In this document: in pieces, positions 20,275-29,733 of the stretch
How positions within the stretch are numbered: position 1 is the stretch's first letter
Layout of the letters: every line of letters begins with the position of its first letter
NCBI GenBank assembly: GCA_963762425.1
Contig: CAVXKY010000004.1
Location: 1-64,000, forward strand
Direction: 5' to 3'
DNA from: REEB95 sp963762425
Lineage (GTDB): Bacteria > Pseudomonadota > Alphaproteobacteria > ATCC43930 > CGMCC-115725
Length of the DNA: 64,000 bases
Notes under the pieces: generated by a model
The model's database searches: none
Told to the model about the DNA's origin: nothing
Seen by the model: the letters and a program-made list of their open reading frames with translations, nothing else
Position numbers and translations under genes: made by a program

Positions 20275-20730
20275 TCAAGCCTTGATCAGCGCCGCGGCGC
20301 GATGGATGGCGCGCCGGATGCGCGGATAGGTGCCGCAGCGGCAGATGGCGGTGAGATTGCCGTCGATGTCGGCGTCGGTCGGCTTGGGGAATTGCTTCAG
20401 GAACGCCACCGCCGCCATGATCTGGCCCGACTGGCAATAACCGCATTGCGGCACGTCCTCGGCCAGCCAGGCCTGCTGCACCGGATGCTTGCTGTCCTTG
20501 GCCAGGCCCTCGATGGTGACGATCGAAGCGCCGTTGACGGTTCCCACCCCCACCACGCAGGAGCGCATCGCCTCGCCGTTGACGTGCACGGTGCAGGCGC
20601 CGCATTGCGCGATGCCGCAGCCGAATTTGGTGCCGGTCAGGCCCAGCTCGTCGCGCAACACCCACAACAGCGGCGTCTCCGGCTCGATATCGAGCTTGTG
20701 CGTGGTCCCATTGACCTTGAGCGTTATCAT
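20275..20730 (-). CDS. iorA: Molybdenum hydroxylase [2Fe-2S] subunit, isoquinoline 1-oxidoreductase alpha-like
   Basis: 151 residues. Electron-transfer partner of the large subunit, with two [2Fe-2S] clusters. The plant-ferredoxin-type cluster ligands are Cys38, Cys43, Cys46 and Cys58 (FGCGIAQCGACTVHVNG, then RSC). The second cluster uses Cys96, Cys99, Cys130 and Cys132 (QCGYCQSGQ, AICRCGTYPRIR). Start 20730 (MITLKVNG) is preferred over 20763 because GGGGAGG lies just upstream. It carries no export signal and would travel folded with the Tat-tagged large subunit. First gene of the pair. Confidence 0.9.
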   Translation of the reverse strand: MITLKVNGTTHKLDIEPETPLLWVLRDELGLTGTKFGCGIAQCGACTVHVNGEAMRSCVVGVGTVNGASIVTIEGLAKDSKHPVQQAWLAEDVPQCGYCQSGQIMAAVAFLKQFPKPTDADIDGNLTAICRCGTYPRIRRAIHRAAALIKA

Positions 20731-20819
20731 GACGCCTCCCCCGGTGACGGCCAATTCTAGCATGGCGACAAGCCGCCAAGCTTGCTATTGCTTCGCGTCT
20801 GTTGCTCTAATTTTTCCCC

Positions 20820-21557
20820 ATGGCATCAATTTCCGCAATGCCCTCCGAGACCCCGGCACCGTCCCATGCCATGCTTGTGATCCCCTATTGTGTCACGGCG
20901 CTCACCCTCGCGGGAGCGGCGAATGAAGGCGTGCCTTCGGTTTCGATCGGCCGCGCCCAGCGCATGCCGCTCCGGCTGTGGCACGGGCCTTATCCCTTCG
21001 CCGAACCGCCCGATTTGAACCGCCTCAAGGGCACGGCCGAAAGGCTGGCTTTTCTCAAGGAGCATCTGAAATCGCTGTGCGGCCTCTGGACCCGGCCGCC
21101 GCTCGATTTCCTCGAGGCCTATTTCCGCTGGATCGATTCCGCGCTGGAATCGGGCCGCGCCGAGCTGGAGGCGTTGGCGGCCAAGGGCGGCGGGCTGTTC
21201 CAACCGCGCGACTGGAGCTTCGCCGCCTTCCGGCCCTTGCCGCTGGCGCATCTCCCGGTTGCCGCGGACAGGAGCGTCAGGACCGATTTCGCCTTCTGGA
21301 CCGGCGACCGGCTGGCCGCCATCGAGCTGATCGGGGAATCGACGATGCGCCGCCAGCGTCGCGAGGAACTCGACGCCTTGCGCCAGGCGGGCGTCGACCT
21401 CACCGAGATTCCGGTTACCGCGCTCGCCGGCGGCGAACTCGCGGCGCTCCTGCCGCAATCTTTCGCGCGGTTCTGGGACGGCATCGAATTGCCCAAAAGC
21501 CCGTTCGGCCCGGCGGCTTTGGCCGAGATTCAGCCCGCGCCCGCGCCTTCGCCCTAA
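20820..21557 (+). CDS. Hypothetical protein with alphaproteobacterial character
   Basis: 245 residues; I do not recognise a named family. It lacks membrane segments, apart from a weakly hydrophobic N-terminal VIPYCVTALTLAGAANEGVP. Features: PLRLWHGPYPFAEPPDLNRL, LWTRPPLDFLEAYFRWIDSA, then RTDFAFWTGDRLAAIELIGE and RRQRREELDALRQAGVDLTE. The end, a strand-helix-strand run, resembles nuclease-like folds where a protein defines its own ID-motif (DFAFW...AAIEL), but that is speculation. Divergent from iorA with an 89-base gap; converges on the LVIVD gene with only 6 bases between. Start at 20820 uncertain; MPSETPAPSH at 20838 is an alternative. Confidence 0.6.
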   Translation: MASISAMPSETPAPSHAMLVIPYCVTALTLAGAANEGVPSVSIGRAQRMPLRLWHGPYPFAEPPDLNRLKGTAERLAFLKEHLKSLCGLWTRPPLDFLEAYFRWIDSALESGRAELEALAAKGGGLFQPRDWSFAAFRPLPLAHLPVAADRSVRTDFAFWTGDRLAAIELIGESTMRRQRREELDALRQAGVDLTEIPVTALAGGELAALLPQSFARFWDGIELPKSPFGPAALAEIQPAPAPSP

Positions 21558-21563
21558 AACCGG

Positions 21564-22769
21564 CTAGAAATCGACTTCGAGGATATAGAGGCCGCCGCTA
21601 AATCGGTCGACGGCGTAGACGATCTCGTTCTCGTCGACATAGACGTCGTTGATCTGGATCGCGCCGGTCTGGTTCCCTTTCGGCGCCTCGGGGACGAAAT
21701 AGGCCACTTCCTTGGGCTGGAAGGGATCGGCGATGTCGTGCACGCGCACGCCGCCGTTGAAATAGGTCCCGAAGATCAGCTGGTCGGAACGGAAGGCCGG
21801 GCCGGGGCGGTTCTCGTGCATGTTGTGCGCGCCGTAACGCCCGCCGTGACGCTGCTGCTCCACCGGCGGCAGCGGCAAGGTCGCGATCGGCACCAGATTG
21901 TCCTCGCGCCGCATGTCCAAGATCCACACCAATTTGGGCCAGTCGGCGCCCTTGTCGCGCACGCATTCGTCGCTGACGATCAGCAACCCGCGGTCGAACA
22001 GCGGCATGGCGGTGTGGGTGAAGCCGGGGAAGGGCGGGTGCGGGTTCCAATGCCCGACCGGCTTGGGATGCCCCATGTCGGAAATGTTGAGGATCCAGGC
22101 GCCGCCGTCGATCCAGCCGATATAGGCGCGGTCGGGCCGGGCGGGATAGACGTTGGTGTTGTGGGCCCGCTGGCCCGAATCGAATTTGGGATGGCGCGGC
22201 GGCGGCGGCTCGGCGTCGCCCTGGCGCGTGCCGGGTATCCACCAGCGGCCGGCCTCTTGCGGCTTGGCCGGGTCCTTGACGTCGATGATGCGGTAGAACT
22301 GGTCGTCGAGCGGGTTGACCGGGGCGAAATCGGCGGCGCCGCCGGAGAAGTGGATGTATTGCCCGTCGACGAACCAGAGCTGATGCACGCCGCGCGATTG
22401 CGGGCCGGAACAGTCGAACAAGGCTATCGACTTGGGGGTTTCCGGCTTGGAAATGTCGAACAGCTCGATTCCGGCAGGGTTCAGGCCCGGCTTCGCCGTC
22501 TGATAGGCAACCGCCATGATGTCGCCGCAGACCTCGAGTGAATTGGAGCGCACCTGCTTGTGCGGCAGATCGGTCTGGACGATCACCTTCGGGCTCTTGG
22601 GATCGGTCACGTCGACGCCGGTGAAGTTCTTGGGCGCCGATTCATGCGCCAGCCACAAGATGCGCCGCCCGCCCTTGGCGAGTTGCAGGCTCATGCCCTC
22701 GCCGATGCCGCCGAATCCGGCGAGTTCGTCATGGGCGAGCAATTTCATGTTGCGGGCTTGATCGGGCAT
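21564..22769 (-). CDS. LVIVD-repeat beta-propeller protein
   Basis: 401 residues with no signal peptide or membrane segment. Repeated units of the LVIVD type are visible: FTGVDVTDPKSPKVIVQTDL, GIELFDISKPETPKSIALFD, FYRIIDVKDPAKPQEAGRWW, WILNISDMGHPKPVGHWNPH, VRVHDIADPFQPKEVAYFVP. Each gives a beta-sheet blade with D-x-x-x-P. His-rich loops (GFTHTAMP, YGAHNMHEN) recall metal-containing selenium-binding-protein-like propellers. Function is unknown. The putative binding-protein gene lies 79 bases upstream on the same strand, so they may be one transcript. Confidence 0.75.
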   Translation of the reverse strand: MPDQARNMKLLAHDELAGFGGIGEGMSLQLAKGGRRILWLAHESAPKNFTGVDVTDPKSPKVIVQTDLPHKQVRSNSLEVCGDIMAVAYQTAKPGLNPAGIELFDISKPETPKSIALFDCSGPQSRGVHQLWFVDGQYIHFSGGAADFAPVNPLDDQFYRIIDVKDPAKPQEAGRWWIPGTRQGDAEPPPPRHPKFDSGQRAHNTNVYPARPDRAYIGWIDGGAWILNISDMGHPKPVGHWNPHPPFPGFTHTAMPLFDRGLLIVSDECVRDKGADWPKLVWILDMRREDNLVPIATLPLPPVEQQRHGGRYGAHNMHENRPGPAFRSDQLIFGTYFNGGVRVHDIADPFQPKEVAYFVPEAPKGNQTGAIQINDVYVDENEIVYAVDRFSGGLYILEVDF

Positions 22770-22848
22770 GGCGCGTTCGCTTTTATTTTGTTGGTGGATT
22801 GTCTTTGTTAGCGGGTCGCACGCCGCGCCGCAAGTGAGCTCGGCCGCC

Positions 22849-23877
22849 CTATTTGCCGCCGATGCGCTGCTTGGCCTCCTTGATCAGCGACAGATCGACG
22901 TAGGCGGGTTCGAGCTGCACCGCCTTCGGGATGACGCCGAGCTTCACCGAGCTTTCGATCTCGTCCTGCGCCGCCTTCATGTTGGGCATGCAATCGGGCG
23001 AGCGGTAGAAATCCTGCTTGGTGAAGGCGTAGGCCAGATCCTCGGGCTTCTGCTTGGTGGCGTCGACGGCGATGGCGAGCGCCTCGGTGCGGTTCTTGGG
23101 ATCGAGGAACCAGCGCACGGCGCGGATATGGTCCTCGAAGAAATCGACCAGCGCCGGGCGGTGCGCCTTGATGAAATCCTCCGTCATCGCCCACAACACG
23201 GTCTGCGCCGGACCCACCGCCTGGCCCATGGTGAAGAGCGTGCGGTATTTGCCCGCTGCGGCGAGCTGATGTTCGAATTGCGGCATGACGGCGATCAGGT
23301 CGACCTTGTTGTCCGCGATCATCGGCAGCATGTTGGCGAAATTCGATTCGACCGTGGTGAAATCGCTGTCCTGGATGCCGTGCTTGCGGAACATGACACG
23401 CATGGCGGCGTCGCTGGACGAGCCGATGGCGTTGGTGGCGATGCGCTTGCCCTTCACGTCCGCGATGGTTTTGATCGGCCCGTCCTTGAGGACCATGTAG
23501 GGCTGGTCGAAATAGCCGGGCCGGCCGGTCTGGATGACGTCGGAAACGACGCGTACGTCGAGATGCGCGTTGGTGATGGCGAGCGCCAGCGACGAGGGCG
23601 CGAAGGCCGCGATCTCGAGTTCGCCGACGGCCATGGCCTGGATCTGCGGCGTCGAGCCGGCGAAGCGGATCGCCTCGGCGGCATAGGTCTTGCCGTCATG
23701 CGGCATAACCTCGGGGTGCTTCTTCGCCAGTATGTCCAAGAGCGGCGCCAGATGCCCCGGCGCCTGCGCCCAGCCGATGCGGATCTTGACCGGCTCGTCG
23801 GCCTTCGCCGCCGGCGCCACCGCGCAAAACAACGCCAGCGTCGCCGCGACGGCCGCCCCCACCATGATGCGAAACAT
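22849..23877 (-). CDS. Periplasmic substrate-binding protein, NMT1/SsuA-TauA-like
   Basis: 342 residues with a clear cleavable signal peptide (MVGAAVAATLALFCAVAPAA then KADEP). The mature part matches the type 2 binding proteins of nitrate/sulfonate/taurine ABC transporters: KIRIGWAQAPGHLAPLLDIL, ELEIAAFAPSSLALAITNAH, DVKGKRIATNAIGSSSDAAM, ESNFANMLPMIADNKVDLIA. The ligand cannot be predicted. No permease or ATPase gene lies nearby, so it is an orphan binding protein; the downstream LVIVD protein is its only same-strand neighbour. GAGGGA precedes the ATG. Confidence 0.85.
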   Translation of the reverse strand: MFRIMVGAAVAATLALFCAVAPAAKADEPVKIRIGWAQAPGHLAPLLDILAKKHPEVMPHDGKTYAAEAIRFAGSTPQIQAMAVGELEIAAFAPSSLALAITNAHLDVRVVSDVIQTGRPGYFDQPYMVLKDGPIKTIADVKGKRIATNAIGSSSDAAMRVMFRKHGIQDSDFTTVESNFANMLPMIADNKVDLIAVMPQFEHQLAAAGKYRTLFTMGQAVGPAQTVLWAMTEDFIKAHRPALVDFFEDHIRAVRWFLDPKNRTEALAIAVDATKQKPEDLAYAFTKQDFYRSPDCMPNMKAAQDEIESSVKLGVIPKAVQLEPAYVDLSLIKEAKQRIGGK

Positions 23878-23907
23878 CGATCCCTCCTTGCGGTTTTTCT
23901 TTTGCGT

Positions 23908-23928
23908 CCCGCGCTTAGGCCGCGCGGG
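23908..23928. promoter_or_regulatory. Palindrome in the divergent binding-protein/cobW intergenic region
   Basis: CCCGCGC (23908-23914), seven bases, GCGCGGG (23922-23928): a perfect 7+7 inverted repeat between two divergent genes, placed to control either. It does not resemble a Zur or cobalamin element that I know. Function unknown. Confidence 0.3.
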
Positions 23929-24006
23929 CCTTGCCCCGATCTTATCAGAGGGACTAGCCTTGCCTACGCCAAATTTTCCGCCGGGCTTTTATCGAGGAGC
24001 GCTCCG

Positions 24007-25044
<1,038 letters not shown>

Positions 25045-25062
25045 GCGAACCCATTTGCGCCA

Positions 25063-25094
25063 AAAGCGGCTTCCGCCCCTGGCGTGGCCGCTTT
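25063..25094 (+). terminator. Possible terminator after the cobW-family gene
   Basis: AAAGCGGC (25063-25070) pairs with GCCGCTTT (25087-25094) around a 16-base loop, followed by ATGG, without a real T-run. It lies between the cobW-family stop and the start of the next gene on the same strand. Confidence 0.35.
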
Positions 25095-25123
25095 ATGGTG
25101 GGCGGCTCTCGAGGGGGGAACGG

Positions 25124-26239
25124 ATGGCCGGTCAACCGGCAACGGGTGAAATGGCGGCGCGCTTCCAGGCGCTGCACGAATTCGTCCGGGCGGCACGCAA
25201 CGCGCTCCCGACCAATTTCTGGGATTATCTGACCGGCGGCGCCGAGACCGAGACCACGCTCAAACGCAACCGCTTGGCGCTCGATTCTCTCGCCTTCCGC
25301 CCGCGCGTGCTGCGCGACGTGTCGGCCATCGACACGACATCGACCCTGTTCGGCAAGAAGACGCGGCTGCCGGTGGTGCTGGCGCCGGTCGGTTCGATCG
25401 AGAGCCTAGATACGGGCGGCACCGCGACGGTGGCCAAGGCGGCGGTGTCCTTCGGCGTGCCGCTGTTCGTGAGTTCGGTCGCCCAGCCCGGGCTCGAAGC
25501 CACGGCCGAAGCCGCGCCCGGTTCCCGCCGCATCTTTCAGCTCTATGTGCGCGGCGACGATGCCTGGGTCGACGATTACGCGCGCCGCGCCGCGGCTGCG
25601 GGCTACGAGGCCTTTTGTTTCACCGTCGACACCGCGCTGTACGGACGGCGCGAGCGCGACATCGCCAAGCGCTATGTCGTCAGCGGCCGCCGCCAGGTGG
25701 TGCAGGAAATGGAACGCTACCAGTCGGCTTTCGGCTGGGACCGGCTCCGGCGTTTCAAGGACAAGCACAAGCTGCCGATCATCCTCAAGGGCATCGTCAC
25801 GGCCGAGGACGCCGAACTCGCCTGCGCGATGGGCGTGGCCTGCATTTACGTCTCCAACCACGGCGGTCGCCAGCTCGACCACGGCCGCGGCACCATGGAG
25901 GCCCTGCCCGAGGTGGTGGCGGCGGTGAAGCGCCGCGTTCCGGTCATAGTCGATGGCGGCTTCTGCCGCGGCAGCGACGTCGTCAAGGCGCTGGCATTGG
26001 GCGCCGACGCGGTAGGATTGGGCCGGCTTTATTGCTACGGCCTGGCGGCGGCGGGCGAGGCGGGGGTGGCGCGGCTGTTGGAGCTGCTCGAAATCGAGAT
26101 CCGCCTGAGCCTCGGGCTGCTGGGCGCCGCGACCTACGCCCAGCTCGACCGCGCCATGCTGTGTCCCGGAGCACCCGTCGGCGTCCCTCATGTGCTGAGC
26201 GCCTTTCCGCTGCTCGATCTCTCGCACCCTGGTTACTGA
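25124..26239 (+). CDS. FMN-dependent alpha-hydroxy-acid oxidase/dehydrogenase
   Basis: 371 residues of the lactate dehydrogenase LldD / glycolate oxidase / mandelate dehydrogenase family. An FMN TIM barrel: FWDYLTGGAETETTLKRNRL (substrate Tyr), PVVLAPVGSIESLDTGG, the catalytic SNHGGRQLDHG (His and Arg) and the phosphate-binding DGGFCRGSDVVKALALGADA. The usual DGGIRRGTD reads DGGFCRGSD, a mild variant. No cytochrome domain or signal; the electron acceptor is unknown. ATG 25124 is preferred for GAGGGGGG just upstream. Substrate cannot be set from sequence; lactate-like 2-hydroxy acids are typical. Confidence 0.85.
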   Translation: MAGQPATGEMAARFQALHEFVRAARNALPTNFWDYLTGGAETETTLKRNRLALDSLAFRPRVLRDVSAIDTTSTLFGKKTRLPVVLAPVGSIESLDTGGTATVAKAAVSFGVPLFVSSVAQPGLEATAEAAPGSRRIFQLYVRGDDAWVDDYARRAAAAGYEAFCFTVDTALYGRRERDIAKRYVVSGRRQVVQEMERYQSAFGWDRLRRFKDKHKLPIILKGIVTAEDAELACAMGVACIYVSNHGGRQLDHGRGTMEALPEVVAAVKRRVPVIVDGGFCRGSDVVKALALGADAVGLGRLYCYGLAAAGEAGVARLLELLEIEIRLSLGLLGAATYAQLDRAMLCPGAPVGVPHVLSAFPLLDLSHPGY

Positions 26240-26354
26240 AGAGGGGCCGGTTAGTGGGAAAACCGCCCGGGCCTTCGTCGGCCGGGCTTACGCCGGGCCG
26301 CGCGAAAACGTCAAACCTTCCGACGTATTATTAATATTAACCATAGTTATCTGA

Positions 26355-26405
26355 CAACTCATTAATAAACCACAAGTCATTAACTATATAATTCAAGTGA
26401 TTAAC
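26355..26405. repeat. Three direct repeats in an AT-rich upstream region
   Basis: Copies CAACTCATTAAT (26355-26366), CAAGTCATTAAC (26373-26384) and CAAGTGATTAAC (26394-26405), spaced 18 and 21 bases apart, about two helical turns. They lie in an unusually AT-rich stretch (about 26315-26460) with six TTAA motifs, upstream of the membrane protein gene at 26463. No TTAA-N7-TTAA CtrA box is present. A transcription-factor binding array is inferred. Confidence 0.45.
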
Positions 26406-26462
26406 CCTATTCTTCTTGTATTCGGCCTTGTCTTGACTTAAGTAAAACGTGGTTAATCGAGG

Positions 26463-27056
26463 ATGACGCAGATGACGAATCATTCGCCCGGCATCGGTTT
26501 TGGTTATTCCGTGCTGCTGGCCGCGTTGAGCGCGGTTCCCGGCATCGCGGTTTCGCTGTTCCTGGTGATCTCGCTCAATCCGCTGGTCGAGCTGTTCCCG
26601 GCGAATTCGGGCGCGCAAGGCGTCGCCCTGGGCATCGCCGTCATGTGGGGCCTGGTGGTGGCGGCGACGGTCGCGGTCTATGCCTTCGGCAGCGTGCGCC
26701 GTGCCCGCCGCACGGTGGCGGGCGAGGGCGTGGAAACCGATTGGGAGAACCAACGGCGTTATGTTCCGCTCGCGGGATCGCGCGCCCTCCGGCCAGAAAC
26801 CTATGCCCAGCCCTATCCGGTTTATTTCCGCCCCGAATTCGAACCGGAATTCCAGGATGCGGACCACGACACCGGCGCCGAACTCGATTACCGGCTGCGC
26901 CGGATGGAGGCGATGATGGCGTCGAATCTGCGTTTGGTGGGCCGCGACGCGACGCGCCAGCCGCAACGCAATCTGGCGCCGCCTGTGACCCCGCGCCGCG
27001 CCGCCGCGCCCGCCGGTTATTACCCGGAGCCGCGTGCGCGCGCGCAAGGCCGTTAG
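26463..27056 (+). CDS. Hypothetical membrane protein with two N-terminal helices
   Basis: 197 residues, not recognised. Two hydrophobic segments near the N-terminus (about residues 13-40, YSVLLAALSAVPGIAVSLFL, and 53-76, VALGIAVMWGLVVAATVAVY) are followed by a basic patch (GSVRRARRTV) and a hydrophilic Pro/Tyr/Arg-rich tail of about 110 residues that probably faces the cytoplasm (ETYAQPYPVYFRPEFEPEFQ; ELDYRLRRMEAMMASNLRLV). The second of these is probably helical. The AT-rich, repeat-bearing upstream region suggests regulated expression. Converges on a small lipoprotein gene. Confidence 0.6.
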   Translation: MTQMTNHSPGIGFGYSVLLAALSAVPGIAVSLFLVISLNPLVELFPANSGAQGVALGIAVMWGLVVAATVAVYAFGSVRRARRTVAGEGVETDWENQRRYVPLAGSRALRPETYAQPYPVYFRPEFEPEFQDADHDTGAELDYRLRRMEAMMASNLRLVGRDATRQPQRNLAPPVTPRRAAAPAGYYPEPRARAQGR

Positions 27057-27093
27057 TTTATTCGAACCCGTTGGTTTTTCGCGGCCCGTTCCT

Positions 27094-27273
27094 TCAGAAC
27101 GGCCAGCCGATCCGGATATGTTGCGCCGCGCCATGGTCGTCGGCCGCCCCATTGGCGTCGCCGTGGATGTCGCCGCAACCGGCGAGGCATAACAAGATCA
27201 AGGGCAACGCCAGCGCCAAACCGGCGGTCTGGACCCTGTGCGCCAGGCGGCTTGGCTTCTTGTCTTGGATCAT
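27094..27273 (-). CDS. Small putative lipoprotein
   Basis: 59 residues from ATG 27273 (65 from 27291). A basic start (MIQDKKPSRLAHRV), a hydrophobic segment (LALALPLILLCLAGC) and a lipobox (LAGC followed by Gly-Asp) predict lipid attachment and transport to the outer membrane or periplasm; the mature part is only about 27 residues (GDIHGDANGAADDHGAAQHI). Not assigned to a family. No strong ribosome binding site is visible. Downstream of, and on the same strand as, the histidine kinase gene. Confidence 0.5.
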   Translation of the reverse strand: MIQDKKPSRLAHRVQTAGLALALPLILLCLAGCGDIHGDANGAADDHGAAQHIRIGWPF

Positions 27274-27368
27274 CGTTCCGGCTCTCGGCATTCGGATATT
27301 TCGAGCTTCGCGCCCAGCCTAGCACCGGCGGCGAAAGCGCCTCAAGGCCGCGTTCCCGGCAATGAAGT

Positions 27369-29492
27369 TCAGCCGACGCCGCGCCAAACCGTTTCCGGCC
27401 CGTCTTCCTGTACGCCCACCGCCGCGGGCAGGGTGACGGTGACGGTGGTGCCGGCGTTCGGCGCGCTCGATATCTCGAGATGCCCGCCATGCAGCTCGAT
27501 CAGGCTCTTCGACAGCGGCAATCCCAACCCCGTGCCCTCATGCGTTCGCGTCAGGGCGTTCGAGATCTGGCCGAAGGGCTCGAGCGCCCGGGGGATGTCC
27601 TGTTCGGCCATGCCGATGCCGGTATCGGCGACTGAAATCATGACCGCGTCTTCCCGGGCATTAGCCGCGATCGTCACCTTGCCGCCGCTCGGCGTGAACT
27701 TGATGGCGTTGGACAGCAGGTTGAGCACCACCTGGCGCAGCCTTGTGAGATCGGCGTGGACCGGTGGGAGGTTCGGACCGATCCGGCAGGTCAGCGTTAT
27801 GCCCGCGCTGGCGGCCTGGGATTCCATCAACTTCGCCGATTCCTCGATGATCGCGCCCAGCGGCGCGACCTCGAGACGCAGTTCGGTCCTGCCCGACTGC
27901 AATTTGGCGATATCAAGGATATCGTTGATGATGACGAGCAAATGCTCGCCGCTGCGGCGGATCAGCGTGGCGTATTCGCGATAGCGCGGGGGTTGCGGGC
28001 CGAAAATCCCCTGCTCGATGATCTGCGAGAAGCCGATGACCGCGTTCAAGGGCGTCCGCAGCTCATGGCTCATGGTGGCGAGGAACGAGCTCTTGGTCCG
28101 GTCGGCGCGCTCGGCCGTCTCGCGCGCCTGGCGCTCGGCTTGTTCGCTCTTCCGGAGCGCGTTCTCCTGCTGCTTCATCTGGCTGATGTCGGTGTGGAAG
28201 CAGACGGTGCCGCCTTCCCGGGTCTTGCGTTCGCGCGTCAGCACCCAGCGGCCGCCCGTGAGCTGCTGCACGATCTCGCCCGTGGCGTCCCGGTGCGCCT
28301 GGAGGCGGTGCTCGATGATCTGTTGCTTGGTTTCGGGATCTTCGGCCTCGTCGTAACCGCCGGCCGCCGCCAAGGCATGGATCAGGGTCTCGAACCGCGC
28401 GCCGGGAACCAGCAGCGGCTGGATCGTTTCCGGATAAAAGTCGACGTAATGCAGGTTGCACAACACCAGCCGGTCGTCGTGATCGAACAGCGCCAAGGCT
28501 CCGGGAGCGGCTTCGATGGCGCTCTGCAACCGGTTCTCCGCGGTCGCCCGTGCGCGGGTTTCCTCGGCGAGGGTGCGGGCAAGCCACAGCGCGACCAGCG
28601 TTATCAGCGCCATCAGCGGCAAGTCGATGGCAAGGAAATCGCGGAAAACCGGCGATGACAGGGCCGGCGCGCCGGTCACGACCAGCTGCAGCGGGAAACC
28701 GCCGACGTCGCGGATGGTAACGGCGTCATCCGGTTTCCCCTTGAGGAAATCGGCGATCTGCGCATGATCGCCGAAAGCCGAGGATTGCGGCGTGTTGCCC
28801 GCCAGGACCGAGCCGTTGTCGCGCACCAGAAACTCGGCCGCGACCGCATCCGAAGCGCGCAAGGCATAGAACCCCGAGAAATAGGAAGGCTCGATCAACA
28901 CGACGGCGACTCCCACCATGGCGCCTTTATTGTCGTGGATGACCCGGCTCATGCTGAAATGCGGCGCTTGATCGGCCGCGTGCGTGATCAGATTGCCGAT
29001 GAACAGGCCCTGCTCGGGATGCTCGATCTGCGCGGTGAAATAGGGCTTGTTGGCGAGATTCCGCCCGTCGGCGGGAAACCGCCTGGAATCGAGGATCAGC
29101 TTGCCGGTCTTGTCGATGACGAAGATTTCCCGCACCTGCGGCAGCCGCATGCTTTCCGCGCTGATCATCGCCTGGTCGAGGATCGTCGGCCGGCCTTGCG
29201 CGACGTCGCTCTCCAGCCTGGCGGATATCGTCTCGAGCGTCAGATCGACGGCGGTGAAGGCGTGGCTCGCCTGTTCCGCCAGCAACGTTGCCGTGGCTTC
29301 GCGCCTTTCGCGCTCATGCGTGACGGTGGTGCCGTAGAAATGAATGGCGAACAGCGCGTTCAAGGCGTGCAGGATGGCGAGCAGGACGATCGTCACCGGC
29401 AGGATGTGGAGCGCAAGCGACTGCCGGCGTATCGGCGCGATGATGCCGCGCCACGCCGCCGACACTTCAGGGTGTTTTCCCAACAGCTGCAA
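27369..29492 (-). CDS. Membrane sensor histidine kinase (dCache-like sensor, PAS, HisKA, HATPase)
   Basis: 707 residues. A membrane helix (about residues 25-50), a periplasmic dCache-like sensor (about 55-280, with FVIDKTGKLILDSRRFPADG), a second helix (about 287-306), a PAS domain (about 325-440, FDHDDRLVLCNLHYVDFYPE), then HisKA with phosphorylated His476 in LATMSHELRTPLNAVIG and the ATPase with N box NLLSNAIKFT, G1 DTGIGM (623-628) and G2 GTGLGL (653-658). There is no receiver domain, and no response regulator gene is adjacent, so it is an orphan kinase. The ligand is unknown. The start is a TTG at 29492 and is uncertain. The 241-base gap upstream shows no clear feature. Confidence 0.88.
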   Translation of the reverse strand: MQLLGKHPEVSAAWRGIIAPIRRQSLALHILPVTIVLLAILHALNALFAIHFYGTTVTHERERREATATLLAEQASHAFTAVDLTLETISARLESDVAQGRPTILDQAMISAESMRLPQVREIFVIDKTGKLILDSRRFPADGRNLANKPYFTAQIEHPEQGLFIGNLITHAADQAPHFSMSRVIHDNKGAMVGVAVVLIEPSYFSGFYALRASDAVAAEFLVRDNGSVLAGNTPQSSAFGDHAQIADFLKGKPDDAVTIRDVGGFPLQLVVTGAPALSSPVFRDFLAIDLPLMALITLVALWLARTLAEETRARATAENRLQSAIEAAPGALALFDHDDRLVLCNLHYVDFYPETIQPLLVPGARFETLIHALAAAGGYDEAEDPETKQQIIEHRLQAHRDATGEIVQQLTGGRWVLTRERKTREGGTVCFHTDISQMKQQENALRKSEQAERQARETAERADRTKSSFLATMSHELRTPLNAVIGFSQIIEQGIFGPQPPRYREYATLIRRSGEHLLVIINDILDIAKLQSGRTELRLEVAPLGAIIEESAKLMESQAASAGITLTCRIGPNLPPVHADLTRLRQVVLNLLSNAIKFTPSGGKVTIAANAREDAVMISVADTGIGMAEQDIPRALEPFGQISNALTRTHEGTGLGLPLSKSLIELHGGHLEISSAPNAGTTVTVTLPAAVGVQEDGPETVWRGVG

Positions 29493-29733
29493 CTTCCGCT
29501 CGCAGTCCTAAATTTTCCGGCGCCCGCCGAAAAGGTGCCGAAGCGTTTGAGATAAGAAGGAATTTTAGGCCTGCGGGCTTATCGACCCGTTAACCCGCGC
29601 AAACCCGCCGCCGGTCGCGTCCGGGTGGCGCGGCGTTATGGTTGCGAAATCCTTAAGAGGCCGAAACCGTGGAAAAGGGGCGGGGGCGCGCGCCGCGAGG
29701 AAAGCGCCAAGGACCGCCCGCTTCAGGGGTGAG

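Noticed and set aside
26315..26460. CtrA binding box in the AT-rich island
   Set aside because: Six TTAA motifs occur but none is spaced TTAA-N7-TTAA.
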